From: Reticulitermes lucifugus
Lineage: Eukaryota; Arthropoda; Insecta; Blattodea; Rhinotermitidae
Reading direction: 5' to 3'
Length of the DNA stretch: 64,000 bases
Assembly (NCBI GenBank): GCA_026260175.1
Contig: JAKCWW010000334.1
Coordinates: 18,495 to 82,494, forward strand
In this document: piece by piece, positions 47,701-58,867 of the stretch
How the letters are laid out: each line of letters starts with the position of its first letter
How positions within the stretch are numbered: the stretch's first letter is position 1
Notes under the pieces: model-generated
Seen by the model: the letters and a program-made list of their open reading frames with translations, nothing else
Told to the model about the DNA's origin: nothing
Databases searched by the model: none
Position numbers and translations under genes: made by a program

Positions 47701-48184
47701 GGAGTTATATGGTCTGATATATGCACTTGATAATGACATAAAATTGGGAAGCACACACATTCCTTGCAGACACAGTTCAACAGATATACACCAAAATGTA
47801 GGCACAGCTAATCAACAAAGTACAAAAAACCACACACACACACACAAGTAATGTGCAGCACGACAAAAATTACTGTACAGTTCAGGACCCAGCTTTACAA
47901 CTCCTTAAGGAATGTGAGCCAGACTTACCTAACTCACACTTCCCTTACATATCCCGAGTTTCTGCATTTGCAGAGCTGAGTCCCAGACTACATGATGACC
48001 CCAGTCCTTCAAGGGCATTAAACTAATAATTATTTTTCAATAAATCAACATTAAAATAGTCGCTCATGTACAAAAACTTAAGTACCTTCTTACATATGGC
48101 ACTTGCAAAGAAATAACTGAAAGCAGACTACTGCAACTGGGGTACTGAAGTGCTTAACTTCAAAAGAGTAATAAAAATATGATG
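44761..48184. other. Intron sequence
   Basis: A polypyrimidine tract on minus (44765-44815) precedes the acceptor. The rest is AT-rich, with only microsatellites (for example AT/CA near 47260-47280) recognised. Confidence 0.5.
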
Positions 48185-48380
48185 ATTCCGTTCTTCTGGG
48201 CTATGATGCTATGCCACTGGATAAGTCATTTCTGACCATTTAAAGACACTGCAGTGGCCTTATCTTCAGGAGTCAATATGTCCAACCACTTAAAGATGAC
48301 ACCAATACATTGTCCTGCAGCGCTGGGAACCGATTACCCAATGACGCATTGTCATAGCCCAGAAGATTTGAATTCTCAAG
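48185..48380. mobile_element. Palindromic-family element, degraded
   Basis: CTTCTGGGCTATGATGCTATG at the left and GCATTGTCATAGCCCAGAAG at the right are inverted copies of the family ends. The middle has CAGTGGCCTTATCTTCAGG, a remnant of the core in reverse orientation. Confidence 0.7.
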
Positions 48381-50101
48381 TAAATTGCTGCAAAAATCTT
48401 AAAACTCGCACTATAAAAATGAATTGCTCCTTTGAGAATCAAATTCAAGATGCAGTAACACTTAACTCTCTTCACAGATAACAACTTCCATTCATGCTTT
48501 GTACCCATAATACAGTAGAAAACAGAACATTTCCAGGAATACACATAAACACAACAAATTAAACTGAATGTATGAGTGAGATATTTCTGCTGAAGAAGTT
48601 CACAAAGCAAAGAGAATTACTTCCAATCCCATACACATCATTCACGGATTCTCAGTTTATTAAATCCCCGACTCTCCTTCACTGTTTCGGCTTGATTGTA
48701 AATATCCAGTCTCATCATAACAGGCTGTGTCTAACACTGTTTTAGACACACGACACACACACACACACACAAATTGTGATTTCAAACACAAAATTTAATT
48801 TTGACAAAGTGATCTTTACATGTTCAGCAAAAAGTTGTAGTTTTCACCCTACTATAATATTTAAAAGAATTTTAAGCAAACCAGGCATTTAGTAGTGTCA
48901 ATTTCTGTCTTAATTTACCATCGCACATTCGAGCATATGCAATTCTCATTTCCAAAACAAACACAGAAATTTCATATTGTAATCTGAACTGTAAAAATAA
49001 AACACACACTGGTTGTATGGAAACATACTATGTTCTAAATATTTTCGTGTAAAATATTCTTCAAAACTAAATTCTATAACATAGCTGTCATTTCAGCAAA
49101 ATCCCCACTGCACTGTAGCGTGGATTCATCAGTAACAAATACTTTATATCGCTCACTGAATGCAATAATGGCACAATTAAAAAATTGGCCATTTGGAATT
49201 GATACTACGGTTTAGCTCAAAAATATAACTAGATCCGTCAATATCAGCACAATTCAAAGTTGACACCCCGCTAAATGACGATTGTGACTTTATTACACGT
49301 TAAGATATAGTATTGGTTCATTCGTCAACAGCGACATGTTTTAAATGTGCCTCCCACTGTGAAGACGGAGATGTTTGGTATCTTTGTGTAATACTAGCAC
49401 TTTCTGAATTAGGCTACTGTTGAATTATTACTTCTATAACATTACGAGATCTGCCATTAGTCTTGGGCTTTTACACTATTCTATCTTGTGTTCTTAATTT
49501 AAAAATGAGTTAATTTTCATTACGGAGAGAAAAACGAGGATAGCAAGTAGAGGAGAATTAATGCTGTCTCATGTTGGAATATGGTAAGTTGGTTTGATTA
49601 TTCATCTTCATTACCTTTAACACATGCATTTCACCGACTTAAACGCTCGAAATTACTACCGGCGTTACAAAATTATTACGTTCAGGTATTATTTAAAGTT
49701 AAACTATTTATGTATTAAGATATGAATTATGCGGACACTCACTGCTTGTTTGGCTGCTGTTTACAGATTTAACCTTCACGTTCTTACCATGTATTACCAT
49801 TTTTAGGTAAACTATCATTAGTGTAGTAAAAAACAATAGCACAAGCGGCATACTGACCTTCGGTAATTAAATTTAAATTAAAAAATTAATCCCTTAGCTT
49901 CCCGTTTTTAAATAATACTACATACACTTTGCTCTGTGTATGTAGTTTTCGGCTATTTGGATAATTAGAAACTAACAGCTGAACTTATATTTTTATTTGT
50001 TTTGTTACATCTAATTGAACCAATTTTTGACATTATTTCAGGCTACAAAAAAGTGATCTGGGTAGTTTGCGACACTTTGTTGGTATATAATTATTAACTA
50101 A
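48381..50101. other. Intron sequence
   Basis: Nothing recognised apart from a CA run at 48751-48770. Confidence 0.45.
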
Positions 50102-50268
50102 TGGGTACCGGGTCTCTTTCCCGGGGGTAAAGCGGCCGGGGCGTGGAGTTTATCACCCACCCTCATCTAGNNNNNGGGTTAAAGAAAGAGTAGAGCTATA
50201 CCTCTACTCCCCCTCTGGGCCTTCATGGCCCGTTCCAGGGAGACCTTTACCTTTACCTTTACTGGTCT
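50102..50268 (+). mobile_element. 5'-truncated SINE containing a 5-N gap
   Basis: It begins within the body (ATGGGTACCGGGTCTCTTTC), continues CCCGGGGGTAAAGCGGCCGG and CTACTCCCCCTCTGGGCCTT, and ends ACCTTTACCTTTACCTTTAC, the longest tail of the copies here. Five N at 50171-50175 fall in the conserved body. It is close in sequence to the intact copies, so fairly young. Confidence 0.85.
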
Positions 50269-53211
50269 CTGGGCGATAACGACGCACAACATTGCCTTCA
50301 CTAGAGTCAATTACGCCTAAATATAGACACCCAGCTTTGAGGAAAGGAGTCTGACGTAATTAAATCATGCATTGTATTTCGAGAAAAATGACTCCAAATC
50401 TAGGGTGTGCAAGTCATTTTCTGAGCTATACTGGACGTGAGAAACAGGTGTATCTGGACAGTGATCTCAAAGTCAAATAATGGTATTCTTAGTAATGACA
50501 GTCGAGGAAAACGCGACAAGCGATGCAGTTCCAGATGAAATAAAGGTTGGTGTACATGCTCATATTTAAAAAATCCCAGTAACTGAAAGTCACCATACCC
50601 CCGCTAATAACTCAAAAAATTATATTGAGGGAGGAAAAACACTTATTCAGCTGTATAGAGACTACAATCCTCAATGAGGAAGTAAACAGGCCTTGCGCAA
50701 ACTTTGCTATTTACAGACACGTTTTAAATTATTAATTTAATCTCGAATTTATGAACAAACTGCTGTAAATTTCAACATAGACGTGAGTGGAGTAAAATTT
50801 AACTTTAACAATATTTGTGTCCTCAACGTTTAAAAAGAGCACCCTAATCAATTCTTCTTTAAGACATCTTACAAGAATTCTGAGTTTAAATGTGTTAAAG
50901 TTAAAAGACTAGAAAATCCCTGAGGCTGGTTCACAACGTGCAATTAAAAAAGGCTTATTTGGGTTCTCTTCCCATTTCGAAAAGTATGTATGATGATTTG
51001 CAGCCCTTAATAAGTGATAAAACTCTGCCACATCACCATTCAAGTTTTTACAACAGACTGAAATTTGAACAAGAAGTCAATGGCTTTAGTTAATTTATAT
51101 TCTTAAAAATATTTTAATTTTCCGCCTTTGTTTAACAGTACGAAGTTTCTTTGATTGTAGTAAAGTTTTTTTCTCGTAAAAATTAATTGTATTCTTAAGA
51201 ATCCTGGCTTAAGTCTTACGTGAAAACTTCGATTTGTGAGTAATTGCTTGAACAATATTGGCATAATTCAAAACAGGGTGGGCTAATTTGGCTAAAATCT
51301 TGGCAGGGAGTTGGTGAACACGTGAAAACCATTTAAACAAGACGACAAACAACAAAATACAGTTCAATGCACTCCTGTCACAGCATTTCCTAAGACTCAA
51401 TAGGGGCCAAATTTTCTTTTACTCATTTATCAAAAACACGTTTCTTGACTTACGCCACTATTGCAGTCAGTGAGCGATATGTAAAAAATTTATAAAATGG
51501 TGATCCTTTATTTTCTGGCTTGTACTTAGGTTTTCAGTTGATATACAACTTTTACAACAAAATCCCGATTTTACTTTTGTGTTGGGACAACCTAAAATGA
51601 CGTAAAATCCGGGAAACATTGTTCGTATGGGCATTTGGCCGGGACCATACAAAGTGCATAAAATCGTGTAAGATTCAAAATTCGGGAATGTAAAATCGGG
51701 GTTTTCCACTAGTATTATATAAGACACATTAATGAAGCAGTGTGATATCTTTCCGGCTATCACTGGAGTTAAAAATTTCCATGCATTAAACATTGTCAAA
51801 CACTGCTGTTAAGAAACAAAGAGATCTAAGAAGTCCATACCATACAGTGCATGTAGCAACTGCTGTTCATTTCAATATGTATTGAAGATTGGGTGTTGGT
51901 GTTGCCACAAACAAAAGTCAGTGTACATATGATCTTGTGACCAGTCTGGCCACGGGGGGAATGCAGGCATTTCTATATACAACGAAACAGTAGAATAAAA
52001 GGAATCTAGCCCATCATCACTACACAGAAAACATCAGTGTCGGTGTTTTTAAACATGTCTTGATTTGTAGGTCAATTGAGTTCAGTATAATCATTATGAC
52101 TGCAGTATTAAACAATAACATGACTACATGAAATTACATTGGGGTTCACAATGGCACAATAAAGCTGCGGAGATTATAATATTATAACATTATCTGTAAC
52201 CATTATGATTATATACATGTTCCTTGTTATGTAAGCTTTCTACATGTAAAATGTATAACTAACAAGTACAATAGTGTAATGGGGACACAATAATTTTAAT
52301 CTATTACTACCTGGTTTCCTAAAACTTTAATTAGGAAACCTGCAACAAATATGGTGTATACAATAATTTGGTATGCAGTCAAAATTTATAGGATTAAAAC
52401 ACTTTCCACTTTGATGCAAAACCTTTATAATGTTTAACATCGTGCTGTGTCAGAATACTTTTATATAGCTACTTTTACCACTTATTCAACTTTCTGAATT
52501 GAAGATTTATAATAACAGAAGCACTTTACAGTCACAGTCAGGTACAACATTTCCCTAACCTTCCTGCCAAAGTTAAAATCACTTCTGGGCTTGATGTATT
52601 AAATTGTGGCTACAACAAACTGTCACAGCTCAAATAATCTATAATTTTTATACACTTTTCCCTACGCTATTTGCAGTAAAATTATGACTGTTTATCGAAA
52701 CTGAACACATGTAGTAGAGACTTCACTAAAATTTGTTAATATATTTATATGCATGCAGTCTAGAAGAGTGTATTATTAGGCCCCCAGCATCCGACGTACA
52801 AGTAAATTCAACCAAAGCATCATCCTCTGCAGTGTTATTGCTGCACTTCAGTTATGGAAAGAGACCTCAGATTCTTCCCCCATCCATCTGCTCTCTCTGC
52901 AAGACTTGGCATCTTTCACCAATTAACACTTGTATTATTGCTCCCTCTCTTTGGATTCTCAATCTGTCATTGGTGTTATTGGCTGATGTCGATAGCATAA
53001 GACAGTAGGGGTCCCACTTAACCTCCCACAACCTGTCTTCATCCCCTCCATGACTCAAGTGTGGGTATTTACTGCAATATTCCACAAGGACAAAAATTCA
53101 TGAGTGAGGACTGAATTTATGGCTTCAAAATTTTTCTAGCAATCGGATTATATTTCTTCAAAAATTTAAATAGATTTTAAACCCATCCGGCAGTTTAAAA
53201 CTGTTGTGTAT
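50269..53211. other. Intron sequence
   Basis: No supported exon. A GC-richer patch at 52785-53085, open on minus for about 70 codons, is described as a finding. Confidence 0.45.
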
Positions 53212-53419
53212 GACAAGAATCTCTTTTAATATTGCACCTTAGTATGTGCACTGACAAATTTCTCATAATGCACATGTATGTATCATGGTTTCTATTTTGT
53301 CATTTGTTTGTGTGAGGCAATGTGCAGTGAATACACTTCTGGTTTATCCACAGTGACCCTCACTATTGTGTTCTTATTAATCCCTGCTCATCCTTGTCCC
53401 CGATGATGAGATTATAACA
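53212..53419 (+). mobile_element. 5' LTR of Ty1/copia element
   Basis: A 208-bp segment from TGTTGTGTATGAC to GATTATAACA, followed directly by a primer-binding site. Its 3' three-quarters match the solo LTR at 6166-6403, which is longer near the 5' end, so this copy has an internal deletion of roughly 30 bp or its start is slightly misplaced. Confidence 0.8.
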
Positions 53420-53433
53420 GGTTATGGGCCCAG
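53420..53433 (+). other. Primer-binding site
   Basis: GGTTATGGGCCCAG immediately after the LTR end. Copia-type elements are typically primed by part of an initiator-Met tRNA, and this sequence fits that class. Confidence 0.8.
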
Positions 53434-53739
53434 GAGCACAACTCATTCTGCTTGACGTTTTAATACGTGAGTTACACTGAAGAATCAAGTATGAAGTGAT
53501 GGAAATCAGACTCATATATTGAAGTGAGGTCAGAGGGTGCGAGCATGCCCTCGATACTGTAGATGAATAGACTACATCCCTTAAACCAGAGCAAACTGAA
53601 CTTGTTTCATGTGCATGCTGAAGTTGCGTTCTACTGTCTTCAGCGAAGAAAGGAATTGAGATCCAAGCACTGCAGGGTCAGCGAAGATGCTGTCAGTGCC
53701 TACACCTTCTGGGCCTACTGTGGTTACTGTGAGTCAACA

Positions 53740-54500
53740 CGGTCTACTTCCGATCATAAAGTTAGAAGGATCAAGTAATTGTGGTTTATGGAGGTACATA
53801 CATGATGGAACTCTTGATGAAGATCTGTGCAAGTGCATCTTAAGGGAACCCAAACCTGTTCCTGAAGATGAACCTCTCACTCCAGAAATAAGGAAGGATC
53901 AGCGTTGTGGATCAAAGATCTGTTTAATAATACAGCCTCACTGTGTTATCCATGTTTCCCATGCTACAACAGCAAAGCAGGCACAGGACAGTCTAAAAAT
54001 GGTGTACCAAGACAGCGGGCTGAATCATCGACTAGGATTACTGACTCAACAATTTCATGCTGTGCTGATTAATTATCCGATGACAAAAGCTTATGTGGCA
54101 GACTTTATCAACATCTCACAAGAGTTAGCAGATATAAGTGCGTCCACTGAGGGTGAGTTCTTGGCCGTCCTAATGCTGAAGGGTCTCCCAAAGGAATATG
54201 AGCCAGTGAAGATGGTGACTGAGAACTCTGGATTGAAATTAACAACTGAGCTGGTAAAGGGGTGACTGCTTCAAGAAGGTATAAAAAGATTGTTTGAGGG
54301 AGTTGATGCAGCAGCAAGGACCAGGGGAAGTGGCTGTCCTGGTCGTCATCAGGAGCGGCGATCACAAGAGCAGTGGTCACAGTTGAAGCAAACTGGAGTC
54401 AGTTCAAGCACTTCAATTGTGGCAAAGTCGGACACAAGGCTTCAAATGTCGATTTAAGAATAAAAGTAAGGACTCGAATGACACAGAAACTAACCATACT
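53740..54500 (+). pseudogene. copia gag remnant with zinc knuckle
   Basis: Reads IIKLEGSSNCGLWRYI near the start (the usual L.G.NY..W motif), LLTQQFHAVLINY and LAVLMLKGLPKEYEPV (typical of UBN2-type gag, LL.SLP..Y), with a stop at about 54263. After a frame change it continues to FNCGKVGHKAS and CRF, a CCHC-type zinc knuckle with a frameshift before its last Cys. The frame from 53687 extends upstream of the likely gag start, so the true start is unclear. Confidence 0.8.
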
Positions 54501-54710
54501 AATTCGAATGGTGGAAGTTGGTTATTACTTACTGTAATCTCAGCTACACTGAATACAACAGATTGGTATGCAGATTCCGGTGCCTCAAACCATATGAGCA
54601 TGAGAAAAGACTGGTTTGAAAACTATTGTGCTGTTAATGCTGAGCTGGTTACTTGTGTAGGGAACCAGAAATTACATACTACAGGGATTGCTGATGTTAG
54701 AGTAAACTGA
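54501..54710 (+). pseudogene. copia aspartic protease remnant
   Basis: WYADSGASNHMSMRKDWF carries the DSGAS/T catalytic motif of copia proteases, here DSGAS. The frame stops at about 54708, after the LHTTGIADVRV stretch that corresponds to the flap region. Confidence 0.8.
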
Positions 54711-54889
54711 AACAATGGTCTATGGAATATAAATAGTGTCAGACATGTCGCAAACTTGTCTGCTAATCTACTGTCAGTTTGTACCATAGCTAAGAAAGGC
54801 CTAGTTAAAGTGCTTAACAGTGAAGGTTGTCAAATTTTCCTGAATAAGGATATACAGCTCATAGGTGAGTGCAAAAGCTGCACCAGTGA

Positions 54890-55480
54890 AACCCAGCCTG
54901 GATTTGTGGCATAGAAGACTCAGTCACCTGGGACAGGAAAACTTGAAACATGTACAAGGTATGGTGACAGGCAAGAATCTGAAATAAGGAGGTTTAGATC
55001 CCTGTGTTGCACGCTTTAAAGGAAAGCAAAGCAGAGCTCCTTTCTGGAAGCGTAAAGCTGAGCGCACCACACAAAAATTAGGGATTGTGCATTAAAATGT
55101 GTGTGAGTTAATGGAGCAAATGTCCTGGACTGGTGCTCGCTATTTTGTGACTTTCATTGATGACTTCACCAAAAAAACTGTTTATTTTTTAAAGACAAAG
55201 GATGAAGTGTTTGAAAAGTTTATGAGCTTCAAGACTCTGGTGGAGAAGCAGAGAGGGAATAACATAAAAATCTTGCGAACAGGTAATGGTGGCGAATACA
55301 CCAGTAAAGCCTTCACTGTTTACCTAAGGAAGGAAGGCATTAGGCATCAACTGACTGTGCCTGACACACCAGAAGAGAACGGCATAGATGAGAGACCTAA
55401 TCGCACAATTCAAGAGAAGGCAAGAGCTATGATGCAAGAGGCAAGGCTTAGTGAAAAATAATGGGCAGAGGCAGTTAACA
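54890..55480 (+). pseudogene. copia integrase remnant
   Basis: LWHRRLSHLGQENL (54906-54945) is the GAG-pre-integrase zinc-binding start. The core follows in FVTFIDDFTKKTVYFLKTKD (first catalytic Asp in FIDD), ILRTGNGGEYTSKAF (second site, normally RTDNGGEY, here with Asp changed to Gly) and PEENGIDERPNRTIQEKAR (third catalytic Glu region). The Asp-to-Gly change plus stops at 55095 and 55459 make it inactive. Confidence 0.85.
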
Positions 55481-56149
55481 CAGCTGCGTATTTGAAGGAT
55501 CTTTCACCGACAAAGGCAGTTAAGGATACAGTTCCTGAGGTAGCCAGGCACGGTCGAAAAATAGATGTTAAACAGCTGAGACTTTTGGCTGTAAAGCATG
55601 GGTCCTCGTTCCCAAGTAGTACAAGAAAAAGTGGAATTTGAAGAGCAGATAATGTATCTTTGTTTGATATGCTGATAATTCAAAGGCATATCATCTAGTT
55701 GATCCTGAAAATCCAACTAAGTTCAGTATCGAACGAAAAGTAATGTTTTTTGAGTGTTTTCATAGAAACACTCCCATGTTGCAGAAAAATGACACTGAAT
55801 GGGTTAAGCCATATCTGAACCCAGAAGAGTTACTGTGCATTTATCTCCCACAGCTGAAGAAAATGTAGAGGTTGAAGAGGAAATTGAAAGTTCAGAGACT
55901 GTAATGCACCAAGAGGAGACAGACAAGAATCACTTGGAATCCGAATCTGAAGTTCCACCCCGAAGGTATCCGTTAAGGGACAGAAAACCAAAGGAGTTCC
56001 CGGATCACACAGTCTACCAAACAGTAATAAGTGGTGTAGAAGGGGAACCCAAGACAAGAGCTGAAACACTATCAAGAAGCGATGGAAAACTCTGTGACAG
56101 TGCAATGGAAGAGGAAATTGACTCAACAGCAAAACACAAGGTTTGAGAA

Positions 56150-57018
56150 CTAGTATATCAGCCACTTGGTAAAAATGTCATAGCAAACAAATGGGTTTTT
56201 AAATTGAAAACAGGACCAGATGGAAAAATTGTATGCTACAAGGCCAGTTTGGTAGCAAAGGGGTTCACACAGCATTATGGTTTAAATGTTTATGAAACAT
56301 TCTCCCCTGTCGTCAGAAGTTCAAATTTTAGAGTTCTGATAGCACTGGCAGCTGATTTGGACTTAGATGTGGACCATGCTGATATATGTACAGCTTTTCT
56401 CAATGGTAAACTAGAGGAGGAAGTTTACATGGAACATCCAGATGGCTTCGTAGACAACTCGTAGCCAGAACAGGTTTGTCTTTTGAAGAGAACCATATGT
56501 GGCCTAAAGCAGGCATCACAGTCTTGGAATGTAAGACTAGATAAAATGCTTAAACTGTTGGTTTCAAAAAACCTGATCATGATCCTTACATTTATGTTAA
56601 GTCTAAGATAAATGGATTTAAGACAATTGTTGATGTATATGTTGATGACTTGTTTGTATATTCAAATGACTGTAGTGAGAAAGACAGACTTAAGACTGAA
56701 CTTAAGAATGTGTTTGAATGTAAGGATATGAGTAACATTAAGTATTGTCTTGGGATAAATGTAGAAAGAGATAGAGTTAAAGGAGAGATTTGTCTGAACC
56801 AACACTGTACATACAGGAATTACTTAAGAGATTTAATACGGTGGATTGTAAACCAGCTAAAACACCATTGGAAACATATATGCACCTGAACCAAACTGTA
56901 AAGGAGGAGAAATCTAATGTTCCCTACCAGTGTTTAATTGGGTCAATGATGTATTTTGCTACGTGGACAAGACCAGACATTGCTCAAGCTGTTAACTATT
57001 TGCGTCAGTTCAGTGATT
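56150..57018 (+). pseudogene. copia reverse transcriptase remnant
   Basis: NVIANKWVFKLKTGPDGKIV, then YKASLVAKGFTQHYGLNVYE, FSPVVRSSNFRVLIALAAD, DHADICTAFLNGKLEEEVYM, a stop at about 56462, then ICGLKQASQSWN, and VDVYVDDLFVYSND with the YVDD catalytic box at about 56640-56655. Ends with IGSMMYFATWTRPDIAQAVN. Two frame changes lie between 56460 and 56800. Confidence 0.9.
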
Positions 57019-57148
57019 GTATATATATTTTATATAAGACATATGTGAGAGAACTCACATATAGAGTTTAGAATAAAATATAAATATTGATGTATCCTAT
57101 ACAAGCTGTTGTCAAAGGGATGAAAGAAATTGAACTTGAACTTGTTAT
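57019..57148. other. About 130-bp AT-rich insertion between RT and RNase H
   Basis: Copia coding sequence stops after RQFSDC and resumes at EHWKCAKRVLRYLRG. The intervening 130 bp is AT-rich and includes TTGAACTTGAACTTG. It may be the tail of another retroelement or a local rearrangement. Confidence 0.6.
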
Positions 57149-57660
57149 GACACTGAGCACTGGAAATGTGCGAAAAGAGTCCTGAGGTATCTCAGAGGGA
57201 CCATTGATTACTATATAGTTTAAAGTAGAAAACAAAAGGAACTAACTGCAAAGCTTTGTAGATGCCGATTGGGCAAATGATGCCATAGACAGAAAGACAT
57301 ATACAGGCTTTGTTTTCATGCTGAGTGGAGCAGCAGTGTCATGGGAATCAAGAAAGCAAAGGGGAGTGGCACAATCCAGCACTGAGGCTGACTTTGCAGA
57401 ATTTCCTGAGATAATTATTAGGAAATTGTTACCCAATTACCTTGTATTGTGACAACTNGGGGGGGGGGGCATATCACTTGCAGGAAGTGTTGCCTGTCAC
57501 AAAAGGACTAAGCATATTGATTACAGGTATCACCACGTTCAAGACATTGCAGCAAAAGGGAAAGTGAAAGTAAAGTACATTCCTACACAGCTACACTGTA
57601 AGTTAGTGCACAGAAAAAAAATTAGGTAGCTATGTCATAAGTTAATGAACAGAGATTAAA
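57149..57660 (+). pseudogene. copia RNase H remnant
   Basis: EHWKCAKRVLRYLRGTIDY, FVDADWANDAIDRKTYTGF (DADWA), WESRKQRGVAQSSTEADF (normally SSTEAEY), then after a poly-G/N site CHKRTKHIDYRYHHVQDIAA and KVKYIPTQLH. The normal end (DVLTKPL.) is replaced by stops. One undetermined base sits at 57458. Confidence 0.85.
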
Positions 57661-58767
57661 TTCCTAAGTATTAAAGGTATTAAAATGCTTCAATTTTTGT
57701 GAAATTGAAACTTTTCTTTGATGTAACTATCATCATTTTCCGTGGTTATTCCACAATTACAGTAACTGCACGACTTATGAACAATGCACTTTACAGACTC
57801 GTGTGGACACGTCAGGTCGCAAACATGCAACATTTAGGCTCATGTTAGTAATGGCAATGTGTAAGGCTTATGTCTCACAAAAAGTATTTCAATGTATAAA
57901 AACTATCTAATTCTAGAATTCATAAAATTATTGAAGAATTAGGGAAAGAAGATTAAAGAATTTACTGTATAAATGAGCAGCATTATTAGTGTAAATGATT
58001 TGAAGTAATCAGTCAACATGTATCACAATTTTATACTACAGTTGGCTTTGTGAAGATCAAATTGTATTCTAAATATTAGATGCCAAAAACTGCGATATAC
58101 ATAAGCATTACACATCGAACATATTGCACAGCAGTAGGCTTACTCCTGTATTGACTGAACAGATTCATAATATTAAGAAAACTTTGTGCATGTATAATGA
58201 AGCACAAACCAATCAGTAGAGACTAAAATAATATTTTAAACTGACAGGAAAAATACTATCAAAGCATATGTACAGATATGAGGAGTTTTCACAAAACTAA
58301 TCGTATAAGACAAATAAATAAAGAGTTCCTCTTGTGAACTGTAAACAATATAATATTTGACAATTTAATGCTCACTCATCAATGCAATGAATGGTTTTTG
58401 TGTTCAAGTACTTGCAAAAGGGACAAAATTAGTATCAGTTTGTACAGCTAATATGAAAGAACATCTGTATTGCATACAGAATTTTCTCAGTTTCAGAGTG
58501 GCATATCAGTCTCATTTGTAAATATATCTGATCATGATGAACTATGAAGGAAATGATTTACACTAGTATAACAATATATATCCCTAATATCTACAGGAGT
58601 ACTTTTCAAATCTCAATGTTTAAGAACACCAGACCTGATGAGCTTGCTAACAATAAATTAAGAAAAAGAAGAAAAACCAACAGAACATCAGAAACTACCT
58701 GCTGCTGATTTGTTTTCTGCTCACTAACCTGAGGCACAGGGAGAAGTTTTTGTGTACTACGACTGAC
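57661..58767. other. Intron sequence
   Basis: AT-rich; no copia 3' LTR or polypurine tract recognised. Confidence 0.45.
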
Positions 58768-58867
58768 CTGTAGCAGAGAGCCATCAGAGCAAATACTATG
58801 AAAACCCCCCCTACCACCGACATCAGCATTACAACAAGGAACACTGTGTTAGTACTATGGTAGCTCT
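58768..58867 (-). CDS. Host gene exon 1 of those visible: transmembrane segment
   Basis: A 100-bp exon between acceptor CCTCACAG and donor GTCAGT. It reads SYHSTN, then a strongly hydrophobic run of about 25 residues (VFLVVMLMSVVGG, VFIVFALMAL), then CYR, whose Arg is completed in exon 44608-44760 to give CYRRKS. The combination of short polar lead, membrane span and basic residues is a type I membrane anchor with the tail inside. The exon opens with two bases of a codon, so a further upstream (higher-coordinate) exon must exist; none was found before 64000. Phase and splice sites both match the next exon. Confidence 0.85.

Larger units (their letters stand above)
53434..57660 (+). pseudogene. 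Decayed Ty1/copia retrotransposon internal region
   Basis: Domains follow copia order: gag, zinc knuckle, protease, integrase, reverse transcriptase, RNase H. Many stops and frame changes break it into at least seven open pieces (53687-54265, 54417-54710, 55099-55461, 55835-56146, 56204-56464, 56650-56889, 56790-57071). The integrase-before-RT order identifies the copia superfamily. No 3' LTR was found between 57660 and the end of the window, so the 3' part is lost. It lies in the 14-kb intron between the membrane exon and exon 44608-44760, in the opposite orientation to the host gene. Confidence 0.9.
18726..58867 (-). other. Host gene locus: single-pass membrane protein, five exons visible
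   Basis: Five minus-strand segments join into one reading frame without a stop: 58768-58867, 44608-44760, 25251-25321, 20249-20611 and 18726-19056. They total 1018 bp, or about 339 codons. Acceptors are CTCACAG, CTCCCAG, TTTCAG, GTTTAG and CCACAG. Donors are GTCAGT, GTAAGA, GTAAGA, GTACGT and GTGAGT. The phases chain exactly, which by chance would be unlikely. The product has one hydrophobic segment followed by basic residues and a long hydrophilic tail, so the tail is presumably cytoplasmic. The ectodomain and C-terminus are not seen. The family is unrecognised; an adhesion or receptor-type protein is plausible from topology only. Introns are filled with transposon remnants. Confidence 0.85.

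Noticed and set aside
18726-58867. Naming the host gene as a cadherin or other specific receptor
   Set aside because: Only the membrane span and tail are visible, with no ectodomain repeat or named tail motif; a specific name would be a guess.
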